Shown here one piece after another: positions 1 through 7,631 of a DNA stretch of 64,000 nucleotides. A program made the position numbers and the translations under genes. The stretch comes from an uncultured Maribacter sp. (GTDB lineage: Bacteria > Bacteroidota > Bacteroidia > Flavobacteriales > Flavobacteriaceae): contig NZ_CANMDU010000005.1 of assembly GCF_947496775.1 (NCBI RefSeq), forward strand, positions 186,001-250,000, read 5' to 3'. Under the pieces are notes generated by a model that searched no databases, was not told the origin of the DNA, and saw only the letters and a program-made list of their open reading frames with translations. How positions within the stretch are numbered: position 1 is the first letter of the stretch; the number at the start of each line of letters is the position of its first letter.

Positions 1-320
1 ACCTCTTTTGCTAAACCTAAGCCCGAAAAAACATAAATCTTGTTGTCAACATACCTTTTTACTGTAAAATCAAACTTAGAAACATCAGACATTATATAAG
101 TATTATAAAACCCTCGGAGTTCTAATTGTAATTGAGAATCTAATATATAATCTAAATCAAAATACGAGTGCGCATCTCCATTAGGAAGTGAAGGGTAAGA
201 CCAGCTATGCAGGCTTACTTTCTTTTCATTTTTCTTAGCAAATACACTAACCTCTTCTGTTTGCCCGTACGAAACTATACATGAAATAATAAAAAAAGAA
301 AGACTCCAAAAACTCCTCAT
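1..320 (-). CDS. Secreted protein of unknown function (3' end outside window)
   Basis: An open frame starts at the ATG complementary to 318-320 and runs off the left edge, giving about 106 visible residues. It begins with a clear signal peptide (MRSFWSLSFFIISCIVSYGQ, cleavage likely near the Gln), so the product is exported. The mature part is polar and beta-rich by eye, with no motif I recognise. It lies 91 bases downstream of ndh on the same strand and may be read from the ndh promoter. The family cannot be assigned from this fragment. Confidence 0.7.
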   Translation of the reverse strand, partial: MRSFWSLSFFIISCIVSYGQTEEVSVFAKKNEKKVSLHSWSYPSLPNGDAHSYFDLDYILDSQLQLELRGFYNTYIMSDVSKFDFTVKRYVDNKIYVFSGLGLAKE

Positions 321-411
321 CTAATTGTTTAATAGTTGCTTAAATTTAAAGCAACCACCTACAACAAATAAACAATTTAACTACTTTAACAGGCTCTTAA
401 GCATTAATTAA

Positions 412-1704
412 CTAATCTTTGAACCTACTATAATCGCGATTATATGGCCTTATTATTAATCTAGCTTCGCGATCAAAACGAATATAATTATACACCCAAT
501 TTACAAATACAACTGCTCTATTTCTAAAACCTATCAAAAAGAAAAGATGCACAAACATCCATACAAACCATGCGAAAATTCCTTGAAATTTAAAGTTTTT
601 AGTATCTGCAACCGCTTTATTTCTACCAACAGTGGCCATGCTTCCTTTGTCTTTGTACACAAATGGTTTTAAAGGTTTATTTTCTAATAAACGAACTAAA
701 TTTTCGCCTAAGTTTTTCCCTTGCTGAATTGCAGGTTGCGCCATCATAGGGTGCCCTCTTGGAATATCATCGCTTTGCATACAAGCAACATCGCCAATAG
801 CAAAAATATCTGGGTGCTTTTCTATTTGATTATACTCATCAACACAAATACGCTTTCCGCCTACTATTAAATCCTCGGCATCTATACCTTTTATAGTTGC
901 TCCCATTACTCCAGCTGCCCAGACCATGGTTGCAGCGTTAAAGGTTAGGTCGGTTTGTGTAGTTACTATTTTTCCGTCATAGCCTGTTACTCTAGTGTTT
1001 TTCCAAACATGCACCCCAAGTTCTTCTAAAAAGTCTTCTGCTTTCTTAGATGCTTTTTTACTCATCCCTGGCAAAATACGATCTCCACCTTGGAGTAAAT
1101 TAATTTGTACTCTTCTGGTATCTAAATCTGGATAATCTTTAGGTAATACTCCCTTTTTTATTTCTGCTAAAGCCCCTGCTAGTTCCACTCCTGTAGGCCC
1201 TCCGCCTACTATTACAAAATTCATTAAAGCATCGCGCTCATGGAGAACATCTGTTAGTAAAGCCTGTTCAAAATTCTCTAGAATTAAACTCCTTAAATTT
1301 AAAGACTGAGGAATAGTCTTCATAGCCATCGCATTCTGTTGTATCTCCGAATTTCCAAAGAAATTAGTCTTTGAACCTGTTGCTATAACCAAATAATCAT
1401 AGCACAAATCCCCAATATTAGTAGTAATACTCTTTTTATCCGGTATTACTTCTGTTACCTCTGCCAATCTGAAATAAAAATTAGGGTAATCTTTCAACAC
1501 CTTACGAATAGGATAAGCTATAGAATCTGGCTCAAGACCTCCCGTAGAAACTTGATACAACAAAGGCTGAAAAGTGTGATAATTATGCTTATCTATAAGC
1601 ACTACTTGTACTTCTTTTTTACTTAATTTTTGTGCCAGCGCTATACCGCCAAACCCACCACCAATTATTACAATCCTGGGAAAACTTGATTTTGGAATAT
1701 TCAT
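412..1704 (-). CDS. ndh: Type II NADH:quinone oxidoreductase (NDH-2)
   Basis: 430 aa, the usual NDH-2 length. Such enzymes pass electrons from NADH to quinone through FAD without pumping protons, at the cytoplasmic face of the inner membrane. The FAD-binding dinucleotide motif GGGFGG is at residues 15-20, the NADH-binding motif VGGGPTG at about 166-172, and a second FAD contact (AIGDVA) lies around residue 303. The C-terminal 60 residues hold hydrophobic, aromatic-rich segments ending in YIRFDREARLI, the membrane-anchoring end typical of flavobacterial NDH-2. A perfect TAnnTTTG element lies 16 bases upstream. The single-gene arrangement fits a respiratory housekeeping enzyme. The family call is firm; the electron acceptor is inferred. 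Confidence 0.93.
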   Translation of the reverse strand: MNIPKSSFPRIVIIGGGFGGIALAQKLSKKEVQVVLIDKHNYHTFQPLLYQVSTGGLEPDSIAYPIRKVLKDYPNFYFRLAEVTEVIPDKKSITTNIGDLCYDYLVIATGSKTNFFGNSEIQQNAMAMKTIPQSLNLRSLILENFEQALLTDVLHERDALMNFVIVGGGPTGVELAGALAEIKKGVLPKDYPDLDTRRVQINLLQGGDRILPGMSKKASKKAEDFLEELGVHVWKNTRVTGYDGKIVTTQTDLTFNAATMVWAAGVMGATIKGIDAEDLIVGGKRICVDEYNQIEKHPDIFAIGDVACMQSDDIPRGHPMMAQPAIQQGKNLGENLVRLLENKPLKPFVYKDKGSMATVGRNKAVADTKNFKFQGIFAWFVWMFVHLFFLIGFRNRAVVFVNWVYNYIRFDREARLIIRPYNRDYSRFKD

Positions 1705-1720
1705 ATAAAAAAGTATAAAA

Positions 1721-1728
1721 CAAAATTA
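1721..1728 (-). promoter_or_regulatory. Putative -7 promoter element of ndh
   Basis: TAATTTTG on the minus strand matches the Bacteroidota -7 consensus TAnnTTTG exactly and ends 16 bases before the ndh ATG. No clear -33 TTG was seen. Confidence 0.5.
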
Positions 1729-1838
1729 CAAATTAACCCTCTAGAAAACCACAAGAATAACTGTTTTTCCTATATTTAACACACAGATATATTTACAATA
1801 GACTAAATTGTATTTCAACTCAAGAATTTATTTTTTTA

Positions 1839-1876
1839 ATCGTTTTGTAACAAACGATATTAATTTACTACTAATA
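1839..1876 (+). promoter_or_regulatory. Putative ECF-type promoter with dyad, upstream of the sigma factor gene
   Basis: A 7-base dyad ATCGTTT/AAACGAT (1839-1845, 1852-1858) encloses TGTAAC, reading TGTAACAAAC across the right arm. About 15 bases further is CTACTAATA (1868-1876). TGTAACA followed after about 15-16 bases by a CGTCTAATA-like box is what autoregulated flavobacterial ECF promoters commonly look like, so I infer self-activation. The second box deviates (CTACT for CGTCT), so this is a moderate call. Confidence 0.4.
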
Positions 1877-1900
1877 CATTAACAACTACCAACCAAAAGA

Positions 1901-2395
1901 GTGAATAAAGAATTGGAACACCAATTTGTGACGGATTTACAGAGCAATCAGAATATTGTTCACAAAGTTTGTACTTTATATACAAATGATAAAGACTCTC
2001 ACAATGACCTATTCCAAGAAATAACTATTCAACTATGGAAAGCCTATCCTAAATTTAGAGGAGAAGCCAAATTTAGTACATGGATGTATAGAGTTGCTTT
2101 AAACACTGCTATTACATTATATAGAAAATCTAAAAGAAGCATCCCTACTTTAGATTATGATTCTGTAATTTTTAAGATAAAAGCAGACGAATATGATGAA
2201 ACAGAAGAAGAACAACTAAAGTTAATGTATAAGGCTATAAAACAGTTAGGAGACATAGACAAAGCATTAGTTTTTCTCTATTTAGAAGATAAAGATTATA
2301 GAGAAATATCTGAAACACTAGGTATTTCGGAAGTAAATGCAAGGGTTAAAATGAATAGAGTAAAAACCAAATTAAGAACCATATTGAACCCCTAA
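1901..2395 (+). CDS. ECF-family RNA polymerase sigma factor
   Basis: 164 aa, typical of extracytoplasmic-function sigma factors, which direct RNA polymerase to stress or envelope-response promoters. Region 2 is visible around residues 25-75 (DLFQEITIQLWKAYPKFRGE, then FSTWMYRVALNTA), and region 4 with its helix-turn-helix around 110-160 (YREISETLGISEVNARVKM). The start is the GTG at 1901; no better ATG precedes region 2. The next gene follows after 4 bases and encodes a membrane protein, the usual place for an anti-sigma partner. The upstream region resembles an ECF promoter, suggesting autoregulation. The signal it answers to cannot be read from the sequence. Confidence 0.9.
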   Translation: MNKELEHQFVTDLQSNQNIVHKVCTLYTNDKDSHNDLFQEITIQLWKAYPKFRGEAKFSTWMYRVALNTAITLYRKSKRSIPTLDYDSVIFKIKADEYDETEEEQLKLMYKAIKQLGDIDKALVFLYLEDKDYREISETLGISEVNARVKMNRVKTKLRTILNP

Positions 2396-2399
2396 GGAG

Positions 2400-3050
2400 A
2401 TGATGGACGAATTGGAATTATTAAAAAAAGATTGGCAAAAGAAGGATAACCACATCCCTCAATTGTCTTACAGTGATATTCATAAAATGACATGGAAAAA
2501 ATCTTCTTCTATTGTTAAGTGGATTTTAATTATTAGTATTTTAGAATTTACATTACCACACCTATTATATCTTATTCCTTCCTTTCAAGAGAATATGAAT
2601 ATTTATGAAACTATAGGTATTAAGAAATATTTCCATGCTGTTACGTTAATACAATATCTAGTTGTATTTTACTTTATATATCAATTTTATAAGCGCTATA
2701 AAGAAATTTCTGTCTTAGAGAATGCAAAAATATTAATGCAAAAAATCATTAAAACGAGAAAAACCGTAAAAAACTATGTAATTTTTTCTCTTTCTATGAT
2801 TTTATTTACTGTTCTATTATTAATTATTGGCATTTATTTAAATGATGACTTTGCTAATTCTATTTCTGAATTGAATAACAAAGCTACAGATATGTCTCCC
2901 GAGAAGCTTAAAATAGCATTAATGATAGGAATTGGAGCTTTTGGAATATTACTTACATTATTTATGGGAGCTATATACTTTTTACTCTATGGTAGATTAT
3001 TGAGAAAGTTAAATAATAATTATCGAAAACTTAAAGAACTCGAAATTTAA
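2400..3050 (+). CDS. Four-helix membrane protein, likely partner of the ECF sigma factor
   Basis: 216 aa, beginning 4 bases after the sigma factor stop, so translationally close and surely cotranscribed. A short acidic/lysine-rich cytoplasmic N terminus (about 38 residues, with MDELELLKKDWQKK) precedes four hydrophobic segments at about 39-60, 77-97, 126-147 and 171-197. The tail is basic. No zinc anti-sigma motif (HxxxCxxC) is present. I infer an anti-sigma or sensor role only from position and topology; members of this family often carry uninformative names in databases. The last 4 bases overlap the convergent acyltransferase gene. Confidence 0.75.
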   Translation: MMDELELLKKDWQKKDNHIPQLSYSDIHKMTWKKSSSIVKWILIISILEFTLPHLLYLIPSFQENMNIYETIGIKKYFHAVTLIQYLVVFYFIYQFYKRYKEISVLENAKILMQKIIKTRKTVKNYVIFSLSMILFTVLLLIIGIYLNDDFANSISELNNKATDMSPEKLKIALMIGIGAFGILLTLFMGAIYFLLYGRLLRKLNNNYRKLKELEI

Positions 3051-3850
3051 ACTCTGAACTTTCTTTGTTTATTTTCTTCTTCCATTGCCAGTAAATCCTT
3101 TTTAGAAATTACCTTTAAAAAAGAAGGATGTTGCTCAATAGCATATTCTAACTTTTCTATAATAGAGTCGAAAGATTCATTTTCATAATCAATATCTAGA
3201 GGTTCTTTAATAACCATAGATTGCAAAATACCTTTCTTTTTTATACGTAACCCTTTTTTATCAAAAGACCTTCTAAAACCATCTATTACCACTGGTACTA
3301 CTATAGGCTTGTATTTTTTTATAATATGTGATGTTCCCTTACGCAAAGGTTTCCATGGCGTAGTAGTACCTTGCGGAAAGGTAATTACCCAGCCATCATC
3401 TAAAGCTTTACCTATACTAGATATATCGCTCATTTTAACTTGGCGTTTTACATCTTTCCCTTCGGACCTCCATGTGCGTTCTACACTAATAGAACCAGCA
3501 TAAGCGAAAACTTTTGTCATCAAATTTTTCTTCATGGTTTCTGCCGCAGCTATATAATACATATTTAACTTAGGTTTCCATATATAACCCAAGTTTTTAA
3601 TAGTGTTTTCCCTACCACTTAAACTAGCATTAAATACATGAAACATAGCAACAACATCTGCAAAATAAGTCTGATGATTACTTACAAACAACACATTTCT
3701 ATCTGGAAGATTCCTTATTATGTCTGACCCCTCTATCTCTAGCTTATTAAAACGCTTATACCTTTGATGGGTAATTAGCGCCATAATACGGATTAACCAT
3801 TTTTTAATAAACAAAATATGTCCAAAAGGATTTCTCTTAAATAAAGCCAT
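3047..3850 (-). CDS. 1-acyl-sn-glycerol-3-phosphate acyltransferase-like protein (PlsC family)
   Basis: About 267 aa. Enzymes of this family acylate lysophosphatidate or related lipids at the inner membrane. The acyltransferase motif I appears as NHQTYFAD (NHxxxxD) near residue 58, and motif III as FPQGT in place of the commoner FPEGT, followed by PWKP. A hydrophobic, basic N terminus (MALFKRNPFGHILFIKKW) suits membrane attachment. I chose the ATG at 3848-3850 over an in-frame TTG at 3857-3859, because the TTG lies inside the putative -7 element. That leaves only 6 bases between promoter element and start. The precise lipid substrate is not determined. Confidence 0.85.
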   Translation of the reverse strand: MALFKRNPFGHILFIKKWLIRIMALITHQRYKRFNKLEIEGSDIIRNLPDRNVLFVSNHQTYFADVVAMFHVFNASLSGRENTIKNLGYIWKPKLNMYYIAAAETMKKNLMTKVFAYAGSISVERTWRSEGKDVKRQVKMSDISSIGKALDDGWVITFPQGTTTPWKPLRKGTSHIIKKYKPIVVPVVIDGFRRSFDKKGLRIKKKGILQSMVIKEPLDIDYENESFDSIIEKLEYAIEQHPSFLKVISKKDLLAMEEENKQRKFRV

Positions 3851-3856
3851 AGAAAA

Positions 3857-3864
3857 CAAAATTA
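3857..3864 (-). promoter_or_regulatory. Putative -7 promoter element of the plsC-like gene (possibly leaderless)
   Basis: TAATTTTG on the minus strand is an exact TAnnTTTG match, separated from the ATG by only 6 bases (TTTTCT). If it is used, the transcript would have almost no 5' leader. Confidence 0.45.
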
Positions 3865-3877
3865 CAAAAATATGCCC

Positions 3878-4519
3878 TTACAACACTTGTTTTACTAGCT
3901 CTTTAATCTCACTAAGCATCATTGCTGTTGCCCCCCAAACGAGATAACCATTTAATTTAAAGGCCGGTACCTCTATATTATTAGAATAAGAAGTAGAAAG
4001 TTCTTCAGTAACTACCATATCCTCATTTAGAAAATCTGTAAGAGAAACCTCTATTATTTCTTCAACCTCATCTTCCTGCTTAACAAAAAGTTCGGGTTCT
4101 TCAAGCAAACCAATAAATGGAGATACTAAAAAATTACTAGGAGGAATATAAACTTCAGTAATAGATTTAATGACATTAATCTTCTCAATAGAAACACCAA
4201 CCTCTTCATTGGTTTCCCTAAGTGCAGTTTCTAAAATATTTGCATCTTCCCTTTCTGCTTTGCCCCCTGGCAATGCTATTTGATTAGAGTGCACCCCTTT
4301 ATATGTTTTTCTAAGTATTAATAATAAATTTGTTTTATTCTCAGAGTTCGGGTAAAACAAAGCCATAACACCAGCCTTTCTCGATGATTGTATGTGTTTT
4401 TCGCTCTTCTCTAACTCCAATTTTCTTGCAGCCGGAATCATTTTATAATGCGAAGATTCTCCCGGTAGAGACAGATTTTTTATTTTTGGTATCTGTTTTC
4501 TAAAAAAACTATAGTCCAT
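3878..4519 (-). CDS. Nudix hydrolase, coenzyme A pyrophosphatase type
   Basis: 213 aa. The Nudix box GX5EX7REUXEEXGU is complete: GGKAEREDANILETALRETN continuing EEVGV (about residues 86-109), with the metal-binding RETNEE core. The preceding ILRKTYKGVHSNQIALPGGK matches the CoA-pyrophosphatase subgroup, which splits CoA or oxidised CoA into phosphopantetheine and 3',5'-ADP. The N-terminal part (KIKNLSLPGE...HYKMIPAARK) also looks like the conserved N terminus of this subgroup, which supports the start at 4519. That start codon overlaps the start of the divergent cyclophilin gene by two bases. Substrate is inferred from the subgroup. Confidence 0.88.
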   Translation of the reverse strand: MDYSFFRKQIPKIKNLSLPGESSHYKMIPAARKLELEKSEKHIQSSRKAGVMALFYPNSENKTNLLLILRKTYKGVHSNQIALPGGKAEREDANILETALRETNEEVGVSIEKINVIKSITEVYIPPSNFLVSPFIGLLEEPELFVKQEDEVEEIIEVSLTDFLNEDMVVTEELSTSYSNNIEVPAFKLNGYLVWGATAMMLSEIKELVKQVL

Positions 4520-5228
4520 GCTGTTTCATAAAATTTCTACTACTATAATATTACTGCTTTTTTTAGTGGCATGCAAAGAAGAATCTAAGAGCAACATAAA
4601 AAAAGAATCTAAAAAAATAAATGTTGTAGATTCCGTTTTAACTGATTCTTCTAAAATTAAAAAAACGAAAGAAAAGTTTGAACTCACTGAAGAAAACGCA
4701 ATTGATTTTTTCTTTAATTACAGTAAGGAATTAAAAGCTAACAAAGTAAAATTAACAACTTCTTTAGGCAGTTTTACTATACAATTATACGACAATGTTC
4801 CTTATCATAAAGCCAACTTTATTTACCTTACCAGAAAAGGGTATTTTGATAATACGCAATTTCATAGAGTAGTTAAAAACTTTATTATTCAAGGAGGAAA
4901 TTCAGATAATAGAGCTACTTCTAAAAAAAGAAGCGAAATAGGCCGATATTTACTACCCCCCGATACTAGAAAAGGACACAAACACCATCGAGGAACAGTT
5001 TCCATGCCAAGTAGCGAGATTAATAACCCGCACATGCTTGCCTCTCCTTTTGAGTTTTTTATTGTAGTTACCAAACCAGGGTCTTATCATTTAGACGGAG
5101 AGTATACTCCCTTTGGAAAAATCATTCAAGGAATGGATATTGTAGATAAAATAAATAGCCAAGACGTTGGTAAAGGCGATTGGCCATCCATCAATATTTA
5201 TATTAAAAAAGCGGAGGTAATAGAATAA
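4518..5228 (+). CDS. Lipoprotein peptidyl-prolyl cis-trans isomerase (cyclophilin type)
   Basis: 236 aa. A lipoprotein signal peptide ends in the lipobox LVAC with the lipidated Cys near residue 19, so the enzyme is anchored to a membrane on the periplasmic side. A lysine/serine-rich linker follows, then a cyclophilin domain from about residue 72 to the end, with hallmark YFDNTQFHRVV and FIIQGGN containing the catalytic Arg and the Gln. It should speed proline isomerisation in exported proteins. The start ATG at 4518-4520 overlaps the minus-strand start codon of the Nudix gene; there is no later Met before the lipobox, so the start is well supported. Confidence 0.92.
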   Translation: MLFHKISTTIILLLFLVACKEESKSNIKKESKKINVVDSVLTDSSKIKKTKEKFELTEENAIDFFFNYSKELKANKVKLTTSLGSFTIQLYDNVPYHKANFIYLTRKGYFDNTQFHRVVKNFIIQGGNSDNRATSKKRSEIGRYLLPPDTRKGHKHHRGTVSMPSSEINNPHMLASPFEFFIVVTKPGSYHLDGEYTPFGKIIQGMDIVDKINSQDVGKGDWPSINIYIKKAEVIE

Positions 5229-5233
5229 ATTCT

Positions 5234-5842
5234 CTACCTAGTTTTATATATATTAGGTAATGTAATATTATATTTTACCGCTATTATTCTTAACGTAATT
5301 ATAGAGATTATAGCAAACATAAACACGTAGTCCGGTTTAATGGGAGTTAGCGATAATAAAAAATAAATACCTCCCCCAAGAATACATACCGTAGCATAAA
5401 CTTCCTTTCTGAATATTACAGGAATTTCGTTACACAAAATATCTCTAATTACACCACCAAAACAAGCTGTAATAGTCCCTAATACAACACACATAATTGG
5501 CACCAAATTGGCAGAAATTCCTTTTTCTATACCAATTAAAGTATAAAACCCTATTCCAATAGTATCAAACAAAAAAAGAGATTTTCTTAAATATTTTAAC
5601 TTATTTACAAAAATAATTGCAAAAACAACTGTAATAGCTATAATTACCATGTAAACCGGCTCTTTTATCCAAGTTACAGGAACATTACCAATTAAAACAT
5701 CTCGTAAAGTTCCTCCGCCAACAGCGGTTACAAAAGCAATAATAAAGACTCCAAATAAGTCTAATTTTTTTTCCATGGCAACCAAAACACCAGAAATAGC
5801 AAAAGCTATTGTTCCTAATATATCTATGACGAAATAAAACAT
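5234..5842 (-). CDS. TRIC-type / UPF0126 membrane channel protein
   Basis: 202 aa with about seven hydrophobic segments and the two-fold internal repeat of the UPF0126 (YicG) family, prokaryotic relatives of trimeric intracellular cation channels. The repeat signature is seen as GGGTLRD in the first half (about residue 42) and GGVIRD in the second (about 129). It probably forms a homotrimeric cation-permeable channel in the inner membrane; some family members are linked to glycine uptake. It converges on the cyclophilin gene with a 5-base gap, and its ATG is 16 bases from the stop of the secreted protein gene upstream of it. Confidence 0.85.
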   Translation of the reverse strand: MFYFVIDILGTIAFAISGVLVAMEKKLDLFGVFIIAFVTAVGGGTLRDVLIGNVPVTWIKEPVYMVIIAITVVFAIIFVNKLKYLRKSLFLFDTIGIGFYTLIGIEKGISANLVPIMCVVLGTITACFGGVIRDILCNEIPVIFRKEVYATVCILGGGIYFLLSLTPIKPDYVFMFAIISIITLRIIAVKYNITLPNIYKTR

Positions 5843-5858
5843 AGCGTAAAACTACTAT

Positions 5859-6341
5859 TTATTTATCGCTTTGTTTATTTAAGAAATACTGCGCCTGAAT
5901 GTTAGAAGATAAACTACGACTTCCAGAAATAGTAACGTTTACATTTACCCGAGAAAATGCTTTTTCAGAGTTATAACTTGTTGCATAGCAGCTACATGGT
6001 CTCCCCCTTCCCCTTCTTCTATTTTTATTCATAAGAAGCTCTAAAACAAGACCAGAAATTGCGCCACCCAAAGTAGTATACAGAACGTCATTATTATCCC
6101 AACGACCATAATCTGCTTTATCTATAGACTCTTTTACAAGCCCTGCTACCAAAGCACCTCCTACAGCACCTGCCCATGTCCAACGCATGTCTCCTCTAAA
6201 AATTTTGTTCGAGGTATATCCTCCTACTGCCCCTATTACCACTCCTGCCCCAAGGTGTTTCGGACTACTTGAATCCCAATCCTGCGCACTTAACTTACAA
6301 AGGAAGACCAATAAAAAACTCCATAAAAAAAGACTTTTCAT
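5859..6341 (-). CDS. Exported glycine-rich protein resembling YfiM/DUF2279 proteins
   Basis: 160 aa with a signal peptide (MKSLFLWSFLLVFLCKLSAQ). The core has two glycine-rich hydrophobic hairpins (GAGVVIGAVGGY, AGAVGGALVAGLVKESID) and a third at about 90-105 (TTLGGAISGLVLELL). The pattern of small hydrophobic segments with VKESID and a DVLYTTLGG stretch resembles the YfiM-like family of Bacteroidota, whose function is unknown. A basic RRRGRG stretch and a CSC motif precede a beta-rich tail. It lies directly upstream of the TRIC-type channel gene on the same strand and is probably cotranscribed with it. No function is assigned. Confidence 0.65.
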   Translation of the reverse strand: MKSLFLWSFLLVFLCKLSAQDWDSSSPKHLGAGVVIGAVGGYTSNKIFRGDMRWTWAGAVGGALVAGLVKESIDKADYGRWDNNDVLYTTLGGAISGLVLELLMNKNRRRGRGRPCSCYATSYNSEKAFSRVNVNVTISGSRSLSSNIQAQYFLNKQSDK

Positions 6342-6421
6342 ACTTTTTTGATTTAATAGTGTAACCCCAAATATTAAGAGTATTTAAGTAATTCCATATT
6401 TTATTAAAATTAAAATACCTC

Positions 6422-6436
6422 TGACATATTCTGTCA
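6422..6436 (+). promoter_or_regulatory. Putative operator (TGACA-N5-TGTCA) of the VOC gene
   Basis: TGACATATTCTGTCA is a 5-base dyad with a 5-base spacer. It sits 11 bases upstream of a perfect -7 element, that is in the -33 region, where a repressor or activator would act. The nearby WYL-domain regulator is the obvious candidate, by inference. Confidence 0.45.
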
Positions 6437-6447
6437 TTTACCTCAAT

Positions 6448-6455
6448 TAGATTTG
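6448..6455 (+). promoter_or_regulatory. Putative -7 promoter element of the VOC gene
   Basis: TAGATTTG is an exact TAnnTTTG match ending 27 bases before the chosen ATG at 6483, immediately downstream of the TGACA/TGTCA dyad. Confidence 0.5.
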
Positions 6456-6482
6456 CAATATCAAAATAAAAAACAAATATTT

Positions 6483-6857
6483 ATGACAAATGCAGTTAAT
6501 TGGTTTGAAATACCCGTTAAAAATTACGAAAGAGCCAAAACTTTTTATTCTAACATTTTAAACTCCAAAATTGAAGATTACCCAATGCCTGGAGATGGAA
6601 AATATGGTGTTTTCCCATACAATACAGAGAGTAATTGCGTCGGTGGAGCTATAATAGAATCGGAAGGATATACCCCATCGACAGAAGGAGCCTTAGTGTA
6701 CTTAAATGGTAGCGATGATTTAAGCATAGCACTAAACAAAGTAGAAAAAGCCGGCGGCAAAATTGTTATGCCTAAAACAGATATCGGAGAAAATGGTTTT
6801 ATAGCACATTTCCTAGATACTGAAGGAAACAAAATAGCCATACATTCTATGGAATAA
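6483..6857 (+). CDS. VOC (glyoxalase/bleomycin-resistance) family protein
   Basis: 124 aa from the ATG at 6483; an upstream in-frame start at 6453 is rejected because it overlaps the -7 element. The fold is two beta-alpha-beta-beta-beta modules, visible as NWFEIPVKNYERAKTFYSNI at the N terminus and the second module ending GFIAHFLDTEGNKIAIHS. Metal-coordinating Glu/His positions are partly conserved. This subgroup (YxxF-type, with the GxxA-H-DTEGN ending) is often encoded beside WYL regulators, as here. Substrate unknown; detoxification or antibiotic binding is possible but not shown. Confidence 0.85.
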   Translation: MTNAVNWFEIPVKNYERAKTFYSNILNSKIEDYPMPGDGKYGVFPYNTESNCVGGAIIESEGYTPSTEGALVYLNGSDDLSIALNKVEKAGGKIVMPKTDIGENGFIAHFLDTEGNKIAIHSME

Positions 6858-6869
6858 TACCTAAAACTA

Positions 6870-6904
6870 AAAGATAGTAAACCCTATTTAGGTTTACTAT
6901 CTTT
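6870..6904. promoter_or_regulatory. 14-bp perfect inverted repeat between VOC and WYL regulator genes
   Basis: Arms at 6870-6883 and 6891-6904 (core AGATAGTAAACC / GGTTTACTATCT) flank a 7-base loop and end 7 bases before the regulator's ATG. There is no following T-run, so a simple intrinsic terminator is unlikely. It may be an operator for the regulator or an RNA hairpin that limits its translation or read-through from the VOC gene. Confidence 0.55.
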
Positions 6905-6911
6905 GAATATA

Positions 6912-7631
6912 ATGACACAATTATCCAGACTTATTGCTATTCTTACCCTTTTAAAATCTAAGCGAATTTTAACCGCTACAGAATTAGCTAATAAATTTAA
7001 AGTTAGCATAAGAACAATATACCGAGATATAAAAAAACTGATTGAGGCTGGTGTCCCCATAGTCACTATAGAAGGTAAAGGTTACACTCTAATGGATGGT
7101 TACACCGTTGCTCCTGTACAGTTTACAGAGAAAGAAGCCAACGCACTAGTTACCGCACAACATTTAATAAAAAAGAGTAATGATAGCTCTTTTGTTTTAG
7201 ATTATGATGAGGCTCTCACCAAAATAAAGTCTGTTTTTAGGTCTTCTATCTTGGAAAAAAGTGAGCTTTTAAATAAAAAGATCCATGTTTTTGATACGCG
7301 ACAAGAGAATATAGCAAGTAACTCTCTTTCTGAAATACAACTAGCCATAACGAATTACAATTACATTGAAATTAATTATAAAAAAGAAAACGACACAAAC
7401 ATATCATTTAGAAAAATAGAACCATATGCCATGTATTCTACCCAAAAAAAATGGATCTTAATTGCATGGTGTTATTTGCGTTTAGAATATAGAGCTTTTA
7501 GAGTAGATCGCATTCAGCATTTTAAAATACTTAGAGACACTTTTGAGGACCGAAAGTTTAATATTCAAACCTATTTTCAATCTTCACCTTACGATAACAA
7601 AAAGAAAACAAGAACTTTTACCAAAAAATGA
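6912..7631 (+). CDS. HTH/WYL-domain transcriptional regulator (YafY/DeoR-like)
   Basis: 239 aa from the ATG at 6912; the in-frame TTG at 6903 lies inside the inverted repeat and is discarded. An N-terminal winged helix-turn-helix spans about residues 4-58 (LTATELANKFKVSIRTIYRD, then EGKGYTL). A WYL-type sensor domain follows from about residue 130 (IEINYKKE, RKIEPYAMYS, KKWILIAWCYLRLEYRAFRVDRI). Such proteins bind DNA in response to a ligand, often a nucleotide. Its place between a VOC gene and a MepB gene, with dyads upstream of VOC and of itself, suggests local control. The MepB gene overlaps it by 4 bases. Confidence 0.88.
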   Translation: MTQLSRLIAILTLLKSKRILTATELANKFKVSIRTIYRDIKKLIEAGVPIVTIEGKGYTLMDGYTVAPVQFTEKEANALVTAQHLIKKSNDSSFVLDYDEALTKIKSVFRSSILEKSELLNKKIHVFDTRQENIASNSLSEIQLAITNYNYIEINYKKENDTNISFRKIEPYAMYSTQKKWILIAWCYLRLEYRAFRVDRIQHFKILRDTFEDRKFNIQTYFQSSPYDNKKKTRTFTKK

